A stretch of DNA of 64,000 nucleotides from Trichobilharzia regenti (GCA_944472135.2 OX235268.1:10794589-10858588); one strand, 5' to 3'. Positions 12,267 to 24,328 are shown, counted from the first letter of the stretch. Notes: generated from the sequence alone by a model not told the origin. Translations and numbers: made by a program.

Positions 12267-13899
12267 AATGCAGCGAGATATTTACATCAAAGCTCTAGTG
12301 GCTGGTATGAATGCCAACCAATCTGGTAGATGATCACATAGGATAAGTGCCCATCAAAGGTCAAGATTTGAGTGGTTAAGCAAATTAGGAGAGAGAAAAA
12401 CACTTGCTCCTCTGTCGATTTGATGATTGTAAGCAACGTGAATAGCTGAAAACAAATAAGTAAGGCGACATGAGTTTCTCTAGTCAGACACACTGAGAAT
12501 CAGACAGAGTTCACCCCAGTCTCAGTAAAACGTAGACTAAGGTGGGTTGAAAGAAGAGGCAAGGCAAGGACTTGCAGTCAACCGTCAAGTGTAGGTAATT
12601 AGAGTAAACCGACAAAGAAACCAAAAATATGGATGGAATCTGATACCAACGAACAAAGTGGCGAATGAAGAAATGAAGAATAACTCCAACAAAGAAAAGT
12701 GACAGTTGTTAATGGTGGTGAACACTGAATGAACGTTCAACAAACCTGTTTATTCGAACCAGTTCCCCGTTCTTTGGAGGCAACAATCATTGACGTAGCT
12801 TAGACAATTTCTCCGTGACAGAAACTTAAAGGAAAACGAATAGGAGTATTTGTGCACACTATATCGACGTTATTTGAAGCCCCTTTTATTGTATTGCTAG
12901 TAACCAGCTGCGAATTACATGACAAATCCTCTATGTTGTTAACTTGCTTTGTTGGCTAATACTTAGTTGATCGATGAATCTTCGACTCACCATCCTTCTT
13001 TCAATGCAGCTTTCGCTGAAATCGAGCGGGTTCTTTTGTACGTAAAATACTATTCTGTGTTCTGGAGAGTTGTCTTTTGGCCAAAACAAATTTTTCTAAA
13101 ACCTGTGTTGACAACAATCCTACGACATACTGTCAGAACGGGCTAAAGGTGAAAGTGACTTCAGATCACTTTCAGATCAACTGAAAGAGAACCATACGAA
13201 TGAAACAAACGAAAGACATTGAAGCGGAACTAATTACTTAAAAATAGGAACAGAGTAAACAGTGGTCTGATCACTTTGAAGGACTTTTGAACCGAATCAC
13301 CACCAACAGCTCGTTCAAAGCATCACCAAGAGCTACATAACTGCTTGGAATACCAATCCTCTAACAAAAGCTAAATCTGAAACCTCATAAAGCAATTAAA
13401 AGCAAGAAAGACACATTAATTGACGGAATTCCGGTGATAACATTGAAAATGAAACTAAAGTCTATAATGAATACCCTCATGCTTTTATTTCACCAATAAG
13501 CAAAGCACAGAACGACAGTCAAGTGTTGGATGCAAAAACATTGTTTTTCACAGGTTTTTGATATCGTCGTACATCAATTAATTTGGAAACTATGTTAACG
13601 TCACGGAGTAGATTACTGGATACCTTTATTGAATGTCTCATTCAACAGTCACATTACAATTTCACATGGCAAGTTGTTCAAAATGTTAAACACAGAGGAG
13701 TGTTTGAAGTGAAGAAAGGAGTAAAACAAAGCTCACAACTATCACCGATATTACTCCTGATTTCGATGGGCTGAATCATGAGTCAGATCGAGAACGGCGA
13801 TAAGATCGCAGTGCTTTGGACCCATGGAAAGACTCCAGAAGACTAGGACTTTGAGAACTATTTATCTTTTAAAATCTAACAAACTCAAATCAAAAAGAC

Positions 13900-15295
13900 A
13901 TAACTTCAAAAGCGCGTAGACAAAGCAAAGATGTTGAAGATAAAACGCTTTCAAAAACAATAGGCACTTATCACTATCAGCAGGAGAAATATGAAGTAGA
14001 CTTCTTCTAACACTTATTTGGGTAGCATTCTTTTATTTACAGGCTGCATTGATGAAGATGTACAATCCAGGATCAGAAAGCAAGATAAATCTTTACTATT
14101 CCGAAATAATTGACGAAATCCACATTTTTTTTCTGAGAAGTAATATTTCTGACATTTTATCAAAGCTTCATATAGATGCCTGAAACCACCTACATATATT
14201 TGATCAGTCACGTTTAATTCCTACTAATGTGAACAGATTCTTCAAGAATATTCAATTGTTTTAAGATGGCACATTGAAAATATCACGTGAAAATTATGCG
14301 ACAGAACGCATGAACTTACAAATTCTCTCTAAAAGAATGCAAGAAATAAGCGAAACTGAATAAATCAACTACCATGTATCGAGTGAATTCTTGGAGAAAA
14401 TGGAAAACCCTTTTTTATTTGATTGTAAATAAATACAAGAAACAAATACTATGTTGAAACAACTTCCAAAAATATAAGAACACAAGGAAATAATTCTTCT
14501 CATTCTATTATACGGCTGATACAAAATGAAAGAGCGTTCTGTTGTTTCTACATCATATTTCTTCCCTGCTGTATCAAATATTTCCATCTTATTTATTTTA
14601 TTTCATTCCTTTAAGTTCTGAACATTCTAGTAACTATGACAGACTATGACAACGTCACTCTGTGAACTTTATCTTATATCTAGCCTTCTTCGAGTCAAAA
14701 ACAGTTTGAAGATGCAATAAAGTTCAGGTACATAACAGCCTGAATGATGTCACATTCCTTATTCAGTCGTTGGATAATCATCATTTATGTCACGAAATTC
14801 ATGAATTTGTAGTGAAAATTTTAAACGAAATGTCTGTCATACTCACTTCCATCCGGGACTATTTAAATTCAAATATCCAAAGGGATTTCGAATTAGTAAG
14901 GAATATGTTTGTGCTAAAAACGGTAATAATAAAGTAGGCAAAAAAGTTTCAATAGCTAAATCCTAATCTTCGAAATGATGTTTGTCCTTGATTTTTCGGG
15001 TAGGATGATTTGTTTATATGTGTTGTATATGACGTTTTATATGGAAAATTGAAACTTACAAACTGACCATAAAAAATTAGATGGATTTTAAAGTTATAAC
15101 TTTCATGTTGATTTTGTTCAGTGAAATGAAACGAAATTTGCAAGATATTTGAACAGTTGACCGAAGTTTCAGTTGAGCTACATGCGATATCCATGACGCT
15201 CAATTAGCTAGTATTACAGAGAAAATTGATGGTCACTTATACATCTACCATTTACGTTCACACCATTCATTCGAAGTTACTGCCGAGGATTTTCT
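13900..15295. other. Anonymous AT-rich DNA
   Basis: The first 80 bases may be the decayed continuation of the RTE copy ending near 13900. Beyond that, no coding region or repeat was recognised. Confidence 0.45.
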
Positions 15296-15297
15296 TT

Positions 15298-15452
15298 TAC
15301 TCCTTTACGTTCCCAGTGGAAAATAGGACTTCAAGCTAGAGGCTTGAAGTTTCGGTAGCGGTGGTGTTTATTTCTACGGGACAGGGATGCTAGCCTCATG
15401 CTCAACCTTCCCTCTTTGCCAGTCCTTTACTGGCTTGGTAAGGTAAAGGAGT
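15298..15452 (-). mobile_element. SINE-like retroposon (family A), headless copy
   Basis: On the minus strand the order matches the copy at 322-470: an AGCCAGTAAAGGACTGGCAA block, then AGCATGAGGCTAGCATCC, then CTTCAAGCCTCTAGCTTGAAG, then the TTCCACTGGGAACGTAAAGG end. The tRNA-like head seen at 50754 is missing. The internal CTTCAAGC...GCTTGAAG motif can form a small hairpin. No target-site duplication was found. Confidence 0.65.
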
Positions 15453-15459
15453 GCATCGG

Positions 15460-16885
15460 CCTATGATTAAGTTCTAAATATTTGACTATTCCATCATGAT
15501 ACTCATTAAACGTCTGATTAATTGTCAGATGCAAAATAACGATGTAAGCGATGAAAACTGGACTGATCTGTGCACCATAATATAGAGGCTTAATTTTCTC
15601 TGTCATAAAATGATTTTCTAGAAAAATATTGTTATTCTTCATGAGCATCACTACTAGTTATCGTCAAACATTAATGGACACATGAGAAAAATCGTTCGTA
15701 AGAGGTTTACGGTCAAAGGAGTGATTTCGGTGATGCATGGTGCTTTACTCAATTCCTCGGACAGACGATTAAGTGTTCAAATAAACGCAACGCTACTGCT
15801 TTCCAGCTACCTGAAGGGGTCATGGAGATCAATACTGTAAACACAACTAAGGTCATGAAAAATGCCCTTATTCCGAGACCAGAAAAATATTGAACTGAAA
15901 TCAGATGTTTTACAAGATGTTGGTGATAATTTGATGATGAGGTTGTCAAGGAAGTAACTCAATACATGGAGTCATGATAAACTACCACTGGCCTAGTGCT
16001 TATGTAGAAGAAATAATCAATACACTCCTGAGAAATTCAAACGAAAATCAGCTTAGAATATCAAATTCGAAGTTCAAATACCCTTGGTGATAGAGTAGCG
16101 CTCATCAGAAAAAACCCATGAAAACAATCAATTGCTGGTAATATAACATTTAGTTCTTTTGACGAAGTTTTACTGTGAGAAGGTCCACTTGTGAAGGAAA
16201 CGTCCAAATCACTTTGCTTCACCATACACAGCTCATTGAGAGCTTAGGAATTGTTGTCATTAGAGGTGATAACAGATAGTGGTGTCATTCAGTGGTACCT
16301 AATGTCTGTGTTTCAATTCAATTTAGATGATGTAATAGTGGATGTGACCCTGATAGACTTGGCATTACATGGATTCTGTTCTCACAAAGGAAGTCTATGC
16401 CGACACCACAGCCTTTTGAAAACCTTAATCAAAAGCCCCAGTATAATTGCTACGCCATTCGCTTTTGTCAAATGTGAAAGTATATCACATCTCGTTTCGC
16501 AGTGACTTCTACTTTAAGGATAGAGAGATCGACTGTGTTTACCGGTCAATTTATCTGTAAACTGGACCGAATACAGATGAAATCACATCTGTGATCCTGG
16601 TAGAATTTAGAATAACTGGCTGCAGATTGTTGAGGATTTGTGGAAACTTCAATCCTTCCGAACTCTATAATGCATTCTATTTTCAATAAAAAAAATTATT
16701 TCTACCGCTTCTTTTTGGTTACTATAGTTTATTTGCATTTACTATCTTTCTCTTCTTATATGTATGTTTAGTGAATAGTAGTAACTGTCACATTCTTGTC
16801 CGAGATTTTACTTGGAAAATTCACTTCACATACACTGAGGCTAATGTTATTCATTGGATAACTTAATAGGAACACATTCATTATT
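15460..16885. other. Anonymous AT-rich DNA
   Basis: Short open frames occur on both strands (the largest near 16251-16505), but none has a recognisable motif. No repeat was assigned. Confidence 0.45.
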
Positions 16886-16891
16886 TATGTT

Positions 16892-16970
16892 AGTTGTGTT
16901 CGCTGAGCTGGCTGATTTAACTACAAAGCTCAGCAAACACTACTAGATGAAAATCTTCCACCTGAGCAAC
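16892..16970. mobile_element. Tiny palindromic remnant of a Penelope-like 3' end
   Basis: AGTTGTGTTCGCTGAGCT (16892-16909) faces its inverted copy AGCTCAGCAAACACTACT (16927-16944) across a loop of about 17 nt. The right side continues into ATGAAAATCTTCCACCTGAG, which resembles the sequence beyond the right arm of the Penelope locus at 24.3 kb (TCAAAATCATCCACCTGAGC). The left side matches the outer end of that locus's left arm (GGTTGTGTTCTCTGATCTGG, 23424-23443). It therefore looks like a very short inverted pair of the same element's 3' end. Confidence 0.5.
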
Positions 16971-17070
16971 GAATATTGTCTATTAATGACAGATTCTTTT
17001 TGAGATTATACCACTAAGCGATAAAATTAGGAAAAATTTAAAAGTTCCACCGCTTTTATAACAAATATTA

Positions 17071-17588
17071 GTTTTTTACAAGTTCATCATGGATTGATAT
17101 CAATAAGAGAACCACTAAGAACCAGGGAGTCCTGGACGGCTGCTCCCTCCATCTTTAGTTCAGGAATCATCGGTAGTACGCACCAACCGAAGCCCGAACC
17201 CTTGAGCTTCCGGCTGCAAGACAAGTTCGTACTTCATTCAAAGCAACTGTTGAAAATTAATCTGATGCTCGCTAGTGACATGCTACAGGTCGGAGTTTCT
17301 TGAATTTCTTGTTAGAAGTCGTGACCAGTGAGGTGAATACAGTCAACTGTGAGGATGGATGTCCCACCGACGACATTGTTTGGGGTTCATGAGCCACTGA
17401 ATCGAATCCCAGTGACTGAATGATATACAAACTTGCCTTGTAACTCGAAATTCTTGAGTTCGGACTCTGGTGATGGCTGCGTGCTGCCTATGAGTCCTAA
17501 ACTAGCGATGGAGAAATAGCTGTCCAATACTCCCTGGTTTTAAATGGTTTTCTTACTTATATCATTGCGTGATCAACTCGTAAAAAAC
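17071..17588. mobile_element. Head-to-head SINE dimer (family D), diverged
   Basis: The left arm (17071-17245, minus-strand SINE) and right arm (about 17415-17588, plus-strand SINE) are inverted copies with roughly 70-75% similarity by eye. Matching blocks include AACCAGGGAGT near the outer parts, a tRNA-proximal AGTACGCACCAACC versus AGCACGCAGCCATC block, and outer tails ending GTAAAAAAC on both sides. Between them lies about 170 bp containing CGAATCCCAGTGACTGAATG. The bodies point outward. No convincing target-site duplication is visible; the outer flanks AAATATTA and AAATCTAA are only weakly alike. Confidence 0.65.
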
Positions 17589-17782
17589 AAATCTAATCAT
17601 TACAAATTAACTATTAAAAATATTATTTCATTTTATAATTTTAATCTACTATCTTCACTATCATCCATAGGATTTCAGTATTCACATTTCGCTGAAGTAC
17701 ATGACCAATTTTGAAATTTGGCGAAATATTTCACCTCAATATTCTTTAGAATTTGAAATAATTATTTGATTGATTGGTTACA

Positions 17783-18325
17783 GGATTTCATCATGAGCTG
17801 ACACTGGCTAGAGAACCACTGAAAACCATCTGAGAGTACTGCACAGATGTTTCGTCCTAGCGCAATACTCTTCATAATTACGCACCCACCTCACTTCGAA
17901 TTTAGGACGTGGCGACCTCGTAGACTATTAGGCCACCGTGACCAGATCCAGTGACCTGTCGATTCTAACGTCTGCCAATTCACGACATAGTGCGACCGCT
18001 AGCCAATGTCTTCGGCGAGTATTCGTCTTCACACCTGGTCTGCTGCACCCCACTGTTCAAGACTTCCCACTTGAACTCGCCAAAGACATTGACTAGTGTT
18101 CACGCCACGTCGTAAATTGGCAGAAGTCAAAATCCATGGACCTTTGGATCTGGTCCCGGTGGCTTAATAATCTACGAGTTCGCCAATTCCTAAATTCGAA
18201 CAGCGTTGTGTGCGTACTGCTGAAAAGTCTTATACTAGGATGAAAAAGTTGTCCAGTACTCCCAGTTGGTTTTTCAATGTTTCTCTCACCAATGCCAGCT
18301 CATGATGAAATGCTGTAAACAATTT
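17783..18325. mobile_element. Head-to-head SINE dimer (family D), long near-perfect palindrome
   Basis: The left arm (17783 to about 18055) is the inverted copy of the right arm (about 18060-18325), with almost no spacer. The arms share TTTCATCATGAGCTG at the outer ends. Moving inward they share AGAGAACCACTG versus AGAGAAACATTG, TTCGTCCTAG versus TTCATCCTAG, and a tRNA-related head with TTCGAATTTAGGA and GACCAGATCC. Similarity is roughly 80% by eye. The SINE heads meet at the centre and the tails point outward. A folded transcript would give a hairpin of about 260 bp. No target-site duplication was found. Confidence 0.75.
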
Positions 18326-18329
18326 TAAA

Positions 18330-19890
18330 GTGCCTTGTTAAAAGTTTACAGAAGCAAACAAAAGGACAATTATTTAAGAGTGTGTTTATATTTTTTATTA
18401 TTATATATATTTAACATATATATGTGTCATATAACTGCGTTTCCTAATTGTTCTAAGCCGCGCAACGTCATCTTGCTAACTGTACTCTAAGACGAAACAT
18501 CTGTTGCTGAAATCTACAGACTTTTAACAAGTGTGGCTGAAATAGGAACCCACATTTCAAGCGGTGGTTATAAAGGTATATTTTGCGTCAACATATCAAA
18601 TTCATCGAACAATTTCCAGACGTATTGAAGCAATCAGGTTAAGTTGCCTCTGCACTGACGAGGTCCTATTTATATCCAACATGATTATATTTTTGTTCAG
18701 TGAGGTCTTTCTGACAACCACGGACTAGTCTTTATCCTTTCATAGTTTCGTGGTTTAGGGAAGGAGTTAATGATTTCAACATAGATAAAGGCACACCATA
18801 ATCAATTTTTGATATCAAACTATTCTCTATAACACACAGAACACCGTGAGATACACTGACACTCTTTAATGCATAATGATGAATTGGCTGTCGAACATCA
18901 CAAACTGAATACTCTTATATCAATGAACGTGGAAATTATAGGTCCGGTTACCGCTATCAAAGTGAAAATTCGTAGAACTTTTCAGTTAGACGGACCTTTA
19001 CGAAGGTTGTTTGTGATATTGTTTAATTGAAATACCAACTTTACTGGACTTTGTTGGACACGTTAATCCATAAGTTCAGTGATTTTTTGAAGCCTCACTT
19101 TTATCTTATTCATATCTCTGTAGTTTCTGCTAAACATCTGAACAGCTATCCACTTAAAATGCCCTTAATAGCTAAAATTGATATGTATTTGTCAGCCTGA
19201 TAAAGAATAAAAGGAGTTACGTAGTAGGAACTAAATGGATTTCTCAGTTAAAGGGAAAATGCAACTTCAGATTATTAAACATGTTTCTTCCTTACATCCT
19301 AAACATCGACAGTTTCACAGTCAGATGTTCGGAATTCACTGTGATAGCTCATGAAAAGATACTGTAAGGAGCCAGATAAATTTTGTTTACTGTAAAATTA
19401 GTTGTGTTCATTTTTAATTAGTAAGACCTTACAAAGTCACCTACACTAATTCAGGCAATCAAATCGATACTATTCACAGTGCACTCGATATTTTCACCAG
19501 TAGTGGGATTTTAAACCATAATTACTACCTTATTACTTAGTCACAGTAATTCACAAAAAATGCACTACTCACGATAGTATGCTGAAACTGTAGGGAAACA
19601 ACTTGACATCGTATTAATCAGCCGTCAAAACAAAATAATATAGATTGTGGTAGGCGATTTTCTGCAAAATACTTCTAGAAATACTTTACTTAACTAACAC
19701 AAAGTTTGTGGTTTACCACGATTGTAAAACATATAATTTTATCTCTTTCGATCATTTAAGAATAGCATTTATAGTTGCGAACTGAGAAGATCCGTAGGCT
19801 TTCCGTCAGCATTTGTAGTCACGCAAGCATGTCAAGTGGTTAATGCTGAGAAAACTTTCCAAACAACGCAAACTACGCTTAATCTATATT
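18330..19890. other. Anonymous AT-rich DNA
   Basis: It contains a short AT-alternating stretch near 18400-18430. No gene or dispersed repeat was recognised. Confidence 0.45.
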
Positions 19891-19894
19891 TTTT

Positions 19895-20092
19895 TATTTA
19901 ACTTTCTAGAAATATTATTATAGCTTGACTACACACAGTATTTTTGATGTAAGTATGGAACTTTCAGCACGTGATATCAGTAGCCCACATTTAATAGGCC
20001 GATGACTGATATCAGATGTGCGTCGGTGGGGGATCGAACCCTGAGCCATGTGAATGGTCGGCGAGCGTTCTAACCGTTATGCTACCGATTTA
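19895..20092 (-). mobile_element. tRNA-Gly-like SINE (family B), second copy
   Basis: The tRNA-like head occupies 20092 down to 20020 on the minus strand, with GGTTAGAACGCTCGCC in its 5' half and the B box GGTTCGATCCC. The body to about 19921 aligns with the copy at 2676-2772 (shared blocks TGTATTTTTGGTACAAGTATGG versus AGTATTTTTGATGTAAGTATGG are near the 3' end). A tail of A-rich units follows to about 19895. The acceptor pairing is broken at the 5' side (AAATCGG), so this copy is older or more damaged. Confidence 0.75.
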
Positions 20093-20099
20093 TAATGGT

Positions 20100-22710
20100 T
20101 AGGGCAGCCTATTACTTCGTCAGCCACAGGCAGGATAAATCTGATTTAATAATACACGTAATACAAGATACTCAGTAGGTATTAGTTCTCCTATTGAGTG
20201 GGTGAATTGGTGAATATCTGGTAAGAAATTTTTCCTGGAGGCGAAAGATGGTAGCTGACCAGTTTTCAATGATAAAGCCTTTTCTATCGGCATGTTTTTA
20301 TGAAGAAATATCAGCGAAAACGCAACCAAAATCCATTGAACACAAATGTGGTGTCAACTTACCAAACTTACGATTGCATTCACAAATGACCCTCATCAGT
20401 ACGATATTACAAACTACTTATATTTTGACAAGAAGTTTGGTAGCTCAGTGATATTTTATTGATGGATTTTTGTGATAAATTACAACTTCCCATCGTCCAA
20501 TATCTCCCAAATATTCGAAAACCTCTCGTCATGTGTACACACGAACAGCTTGAATCATCTTAAAATTAAGATTTTGAACATTCGAAGCCTTGAATCCGTC
20601 TACCAGTCAGAGAAAAATATCTCAGCTTGCAGAATTCATTGATTACCACAAATATATGAGGAAATGATGTGAGGTGTGAAGCAGCAGAAAAAAGTAAGAA
20701 TCTTTTTCACCCCCATCGAATGTGGTGCATATACATGTATATATATACAAACACATAAAACAGAAATAGAACACTTACTCCCTTTAGGTTTGCGAATATA
20801 AGTTAAAAAATGGTAGCCACATATTATTTCATTCATAAACATATAATGTTTGCATAGAAACGCTGATTTACCTCATATTTCAGTCTGGAAAATCTGAATG
20901 TGCATGGAATATATTCGTAACAAATATATGTGATCATCAAGTGAGAATTTATATGAGTATCATCTAATCACACAACTGATTGAATAATAATATATATTAG
21001 TCTAATAATGGGAGAGGAGTGCTACAGATGGTATGGAGAGAAGTAAATTTACACACACACACTGAAAAGTGGGTTACCGTGTTATACTACCAGAACAACA
21101 TTGGTGCAATAAATGTGGCAGAACCATGCCTGATTACATATTAAGTAAACTTTCAAGCCACAATATACTGTGAAGGAAGAATTATTCTGGAGCAGATATG
21201 CCTTAGAAATATGGAGTGATCTGCAAACCGAAATGATATCAATGAACACCATCATATAGACCTTGGAGCAACAGTCAAATGTTCATCTGTGTATGATATC
21301 AGATGGAACAGCTTCTGAGATCAATGCTCACCGAGCAAATTGGAAACACCCAACATCATCTGGTGCATTACTGCGAATATTTCCGGACCCCATTGAAGAG
21401 TCATATGGTTATGCCACCTTTCAAGCAATTTAAAATGGAAAGATAAGCAGGGCCTTCCCAGTGAGGATGAAATTAGGACTAAGTTGCCCAGTGATATCCT
21501 GAATATATCAGAATTAGTCATTCAACAGGCTGCTGAACTTTAGAAGTTGAGCAGAAGTTTTATTTACTACATGACGCTATAACACCTGGATTTCACGGAT
21601 GATTAACTCTATTCTGTCTAATAAACTCAAAACACTTTCAGTCGGAAACTGAAAATCTAGTAGGAGAGGCAGTGATGACAGGATTTCAGATGTAGAGCGT
21701 GGAGGTAGTGGCGATGAAAATGTTCAATCATGAAGGAAAACACTTATTTTTGTTTTAAACCAAAAGAATTTCCTACTATGTTCTTCTTCTAATTTCATTC
21801 TACAAATGGCCCATGCCTATTTTCTTCCACTTTGGACTACCTTTGAATATATATGTCTATGTCAGCAAAGGATATGAATGATGTGAAATTCGATTGTTCT
21901 TAATAGAATTTAACTATGACAGTCTTCATACGAATTTCATAAATATAAAGTTCGACTAAATAATTTTAGACGCAAAGATAAGTCACACTATATATGAAAA
22001 ATAAAATACGATACCACATTTTCAACTTACTAAATTGCCCTCCTTGCGTTACTGAAAAAATGCAGATAAGTAGGAATACTTCTTTCAAGAAGTTCATTGT
22101 GCATACAGCACTATCCATCTCTACGTGAATTTATATACTGAATCTTATTTTTGTTTAGAAATTTAACCACAACCTTGAAACATAGTTTTCTTTGGTCTTC
22201 AAAAGCTGTTGTGTCGGTCGCAATTATTTTCTACAATTATATGTTAGCGCGTGCTTGACGTAATGCATCAAGCATATCGTCTGCTTTGAAATGATTCTAA
22301 TTTCAGTTGAAGAGAAAACAATAAAATCTTAACAGATATTGTAAACAGAAGGCTTTGTCTTTTAACTTTTGTTGATAAGATAAATCGAATGCATGAACTT
22401 ATGAATGTTGCCAGTATGTTTATAAAATATTCAATTGACATAAATGAATTCCATACTATTTTAATTGTTCCGTCTCTGAATGCATTATATATGGATGAAG
22501 TGGTGACAATACACAAAGCAGGATACCACTTATCCATTCCTTGTTTCGTCGGTATCTCAGCGTCTGTATACAATCAGAATAGTAAAAAAGTTAAAAGTAT
22601 TACAATTTTAACTCTCTTCATTATTTTAGATATTTAGTATGAAGCAATAATGAAAAATAATGAACTTTTTAGTTGGTAAAATACAAACGTATCCCTGTAC
22701 TTGAATATGT
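20100..22710. other. Anonymous DNA with one unclassified less AT-rich stretch
   Basis: Most of it is featureless. The stretch 21000-21740 is visibly less AT-rich and has a few longer open runs on both strands, but no motif I can name. It may be a very old retroelement remnant. Confidence 0.35.
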
Positions 22711-22713
22711 TCT

Positions 22714-22758
22714 TCATGCATGGTAGGCGAAAGTCCTAACCACTGTGTCACCGACGCA
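22714..22758 (-). mobile_element. Fragment of a family B SINE head
   Basis: Only the 5' part of the tRNA-like head is present on the minus strand: TGCGTCGGTGACACAGTGG, then the start of an ACTTTCGCC block. The B box and body are missing, so this is a remnant left by deletion rather than a normal 5'-truncated insertion. Confidence 0.55.
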
Positions 22759-23351
22759 CTTTTCACACAGTATTACGTAACGTCTTTATCTTAATCGATT
22801 TGTCTACTAATCCTATAATTGCACACACTTTTTCAAGTTCTATCCATCCTATGAATTATCCTATGTGACATTAATTTGCTTTGCCACTTGACATTTAACT
22901 ACGATATAATCCCAAACATTTTAGTTTAAATGGAATTTCATATTATTATTATTTTCTGCATTCACACCTAAGATTCAATTCCCTCACCCTTCTTAAAAAC
23001 CATATATATATGACTGTACAGCTTGATGATAACTTTGTTAGAAAGAGTCTCTTTGCTGAATCACAATTTTTAATGCCGTAAGACAGAATAAATGTAAAAA
23101 TAGGTATAGAAGAACATCATTCTGATTATTTAGGAGATGAGATGAAGTCATAATCACGACCCAAACAGAAGTGGTAGTGAAATAATCCTGATATTATGAG
23201 AAGATATAGGAAATGATATTCTCCACAGAATAAAATATCCAGCGTCTATTGATGGACGACTTTTCACACAGTCAGATTACCATAATTTTCCATGAAAACC
23301 GTACAGTAATATGCAGTAATTACATCGGCAGGCTTATTGTCCATGAGGGAG

Positions 23352-24026
23352 CTATGTGATACAATACTTACAACTTTCTTTCGTTTCTTTCACAGTGAGT
23401 AAAACTAACATATTTAGATGTGGTTGTGTTCTCTGATCTGGATGGTTGATTTGTGAAGATTTCATCACCCTACTGGGTGACATCTTCAGGCATACTTCAG
23501 TTTGAGGTGAGCTTTTAGATTTCTCCACGAGTTTATTAATCATCTCTCCTGGTGACCTTGGACGTGATTGGTTGTTTTCGTGTGTTTTCATACCTTCTAG
23601 GTTACTTGTATTGGAACTGATTGTTTCTTTGGCTTCAACTTTGACCCTTTGTGTGTGAGGTTTCTTTCTTACCGGTTGATAAATTTTGTCTATTTCTATG
23701 TGTCTATTGATTGATGATTCACTGGAATGCAAAGCTTCTAAAAATTCTCTAGCGTTCTTGTTGTTTCCTCTGTCTAATATTTTAACGTTGTCCCAGTCGA
23801 ATCGATGTCCGTGGTTGTCTGTATGTAGTGATATGAGGGAGTGGATAGCATGTCTTTTGATGGCTAGCTTGTGTTCGTGGATACGAAGACGAAGGGGACG
23901 TCCACTTTGACCAATGTAGTGTTTTTCGCAGTTGAGACAACTTATTTTGTAGATGATGTTGGTTTTATCTTCGTTCGCTGTTGAGTCTTTTGGTTGACAT
24001 AGATATGATTGACACTCAATTCTATT
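23352..24026 (-). pseudogene. Penelope-like element: GIY-YIG endonuclease C-terminal fragment
   Basis: On the minus strand, an open frame runs from about 24026 to 23352. It encodes the GIY-YIG nuclease that follows the reverse transcriptase in Penelope-like elements. Visible motifs in order are IIYKISCLNC (the GIY position with a C-x-x-C pair), HYIGQSGRPLRLRIHEHK (the YIG position and the conserved Arg), and NAREFLEALHS with the expected catalytic Glu. A basic tail follows (HTQRVKVEAKETISSNTSNL). The reverse transcriptase is entirely absent. The nuclease frame itself has no internal stop. At its 5' end it runs directly into an inverted copy of its own 3' portion at about 24027. Confidence 0.85.
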
Positions 24027-24328
24027 GAATCATCAATCAATAAACACCTAGAAATAGACAAAATTTATCAACCGATAACAAATAAACTTCACACACAAAG
24101 GGTCAAAGTTGAAGCCAAAGAAACAATCAGTTCCAATACAAGTAACCTAGAAGGTATGAAAACACACGAAAACAACCAATCACGCCCAAGGTCACCAGGA
24201 GAGATGATTAATAAACTCGTGGAGAATCTAAAAGCTCACCTCAAACTGAAGTATGCCTGAAGATGTCACCCAGTAGGGTGATGAAATCTTCACAAATCAA
24301 CCATCCAGCTCAGAGAACACAACCACGT
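23418..24328. mobile_element. Penelope-like element with inverted 3' end duplication
   Basis: The segment 23418-23721 (minus-oriented element 3' end) is repeated in inverted orientation at 24027-24328, enclosing a loop of about 305 bp that carries the nuclease core. By eye the arms differ at about nine positions and one single-base gap in about 303 bp. Both arms include coding sequence (SSINRHIEIDKIYQP versus SSINKHLEIDKIYQP) as well as the short 3' untranslated part. Penelope-like elements are known to carry terminal repeats in direct or inverted order; this layout fits that. No target-site duplication is obvious. Confidence 0.8.

Larger units (their letters stand above)
11600..13900 (+). 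pseudogene. Decayed RTE retrotransposon, split by a SINE dimer
   Basis: Plus-strand pieces follow the RTE order. An endonuclease segment is interrupted at 11766 and resumes at 12267, as DIYIKALVAGMNAN near 12278-12320 (compare GDIKILMGDMNAK). An ENQTEFTPVSVKRRLRW segment near 12490-12550 matches the SDH-side block. A QWSDHFEGLLNR linker motif lies near 13262-13300. DGIPVI near 13420 begins the reverse transcriptase. FEVKKGVKQSSQLSP near 13706-13750 matches the FEVRMRVRQGCLLSP block. Stops and frameshifts are frequent, and the FADD box cannot be seen. Joining the sequence across the SINE dimer restores a continuous endonuclease alignment, so the dimer came later. Confidence 0.7.

Noticed and set aside
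21000..21740. Possible old coding region or retroelement
   Set aside because: Less AT-rich than its surroundings but no motif, frame or match to the window's families could be named.
22268..22637. Overlapping open frames on opposite strands
   Set aside because: Both are AT-rich, motif-free and mutually antisense; neither can be preferred.
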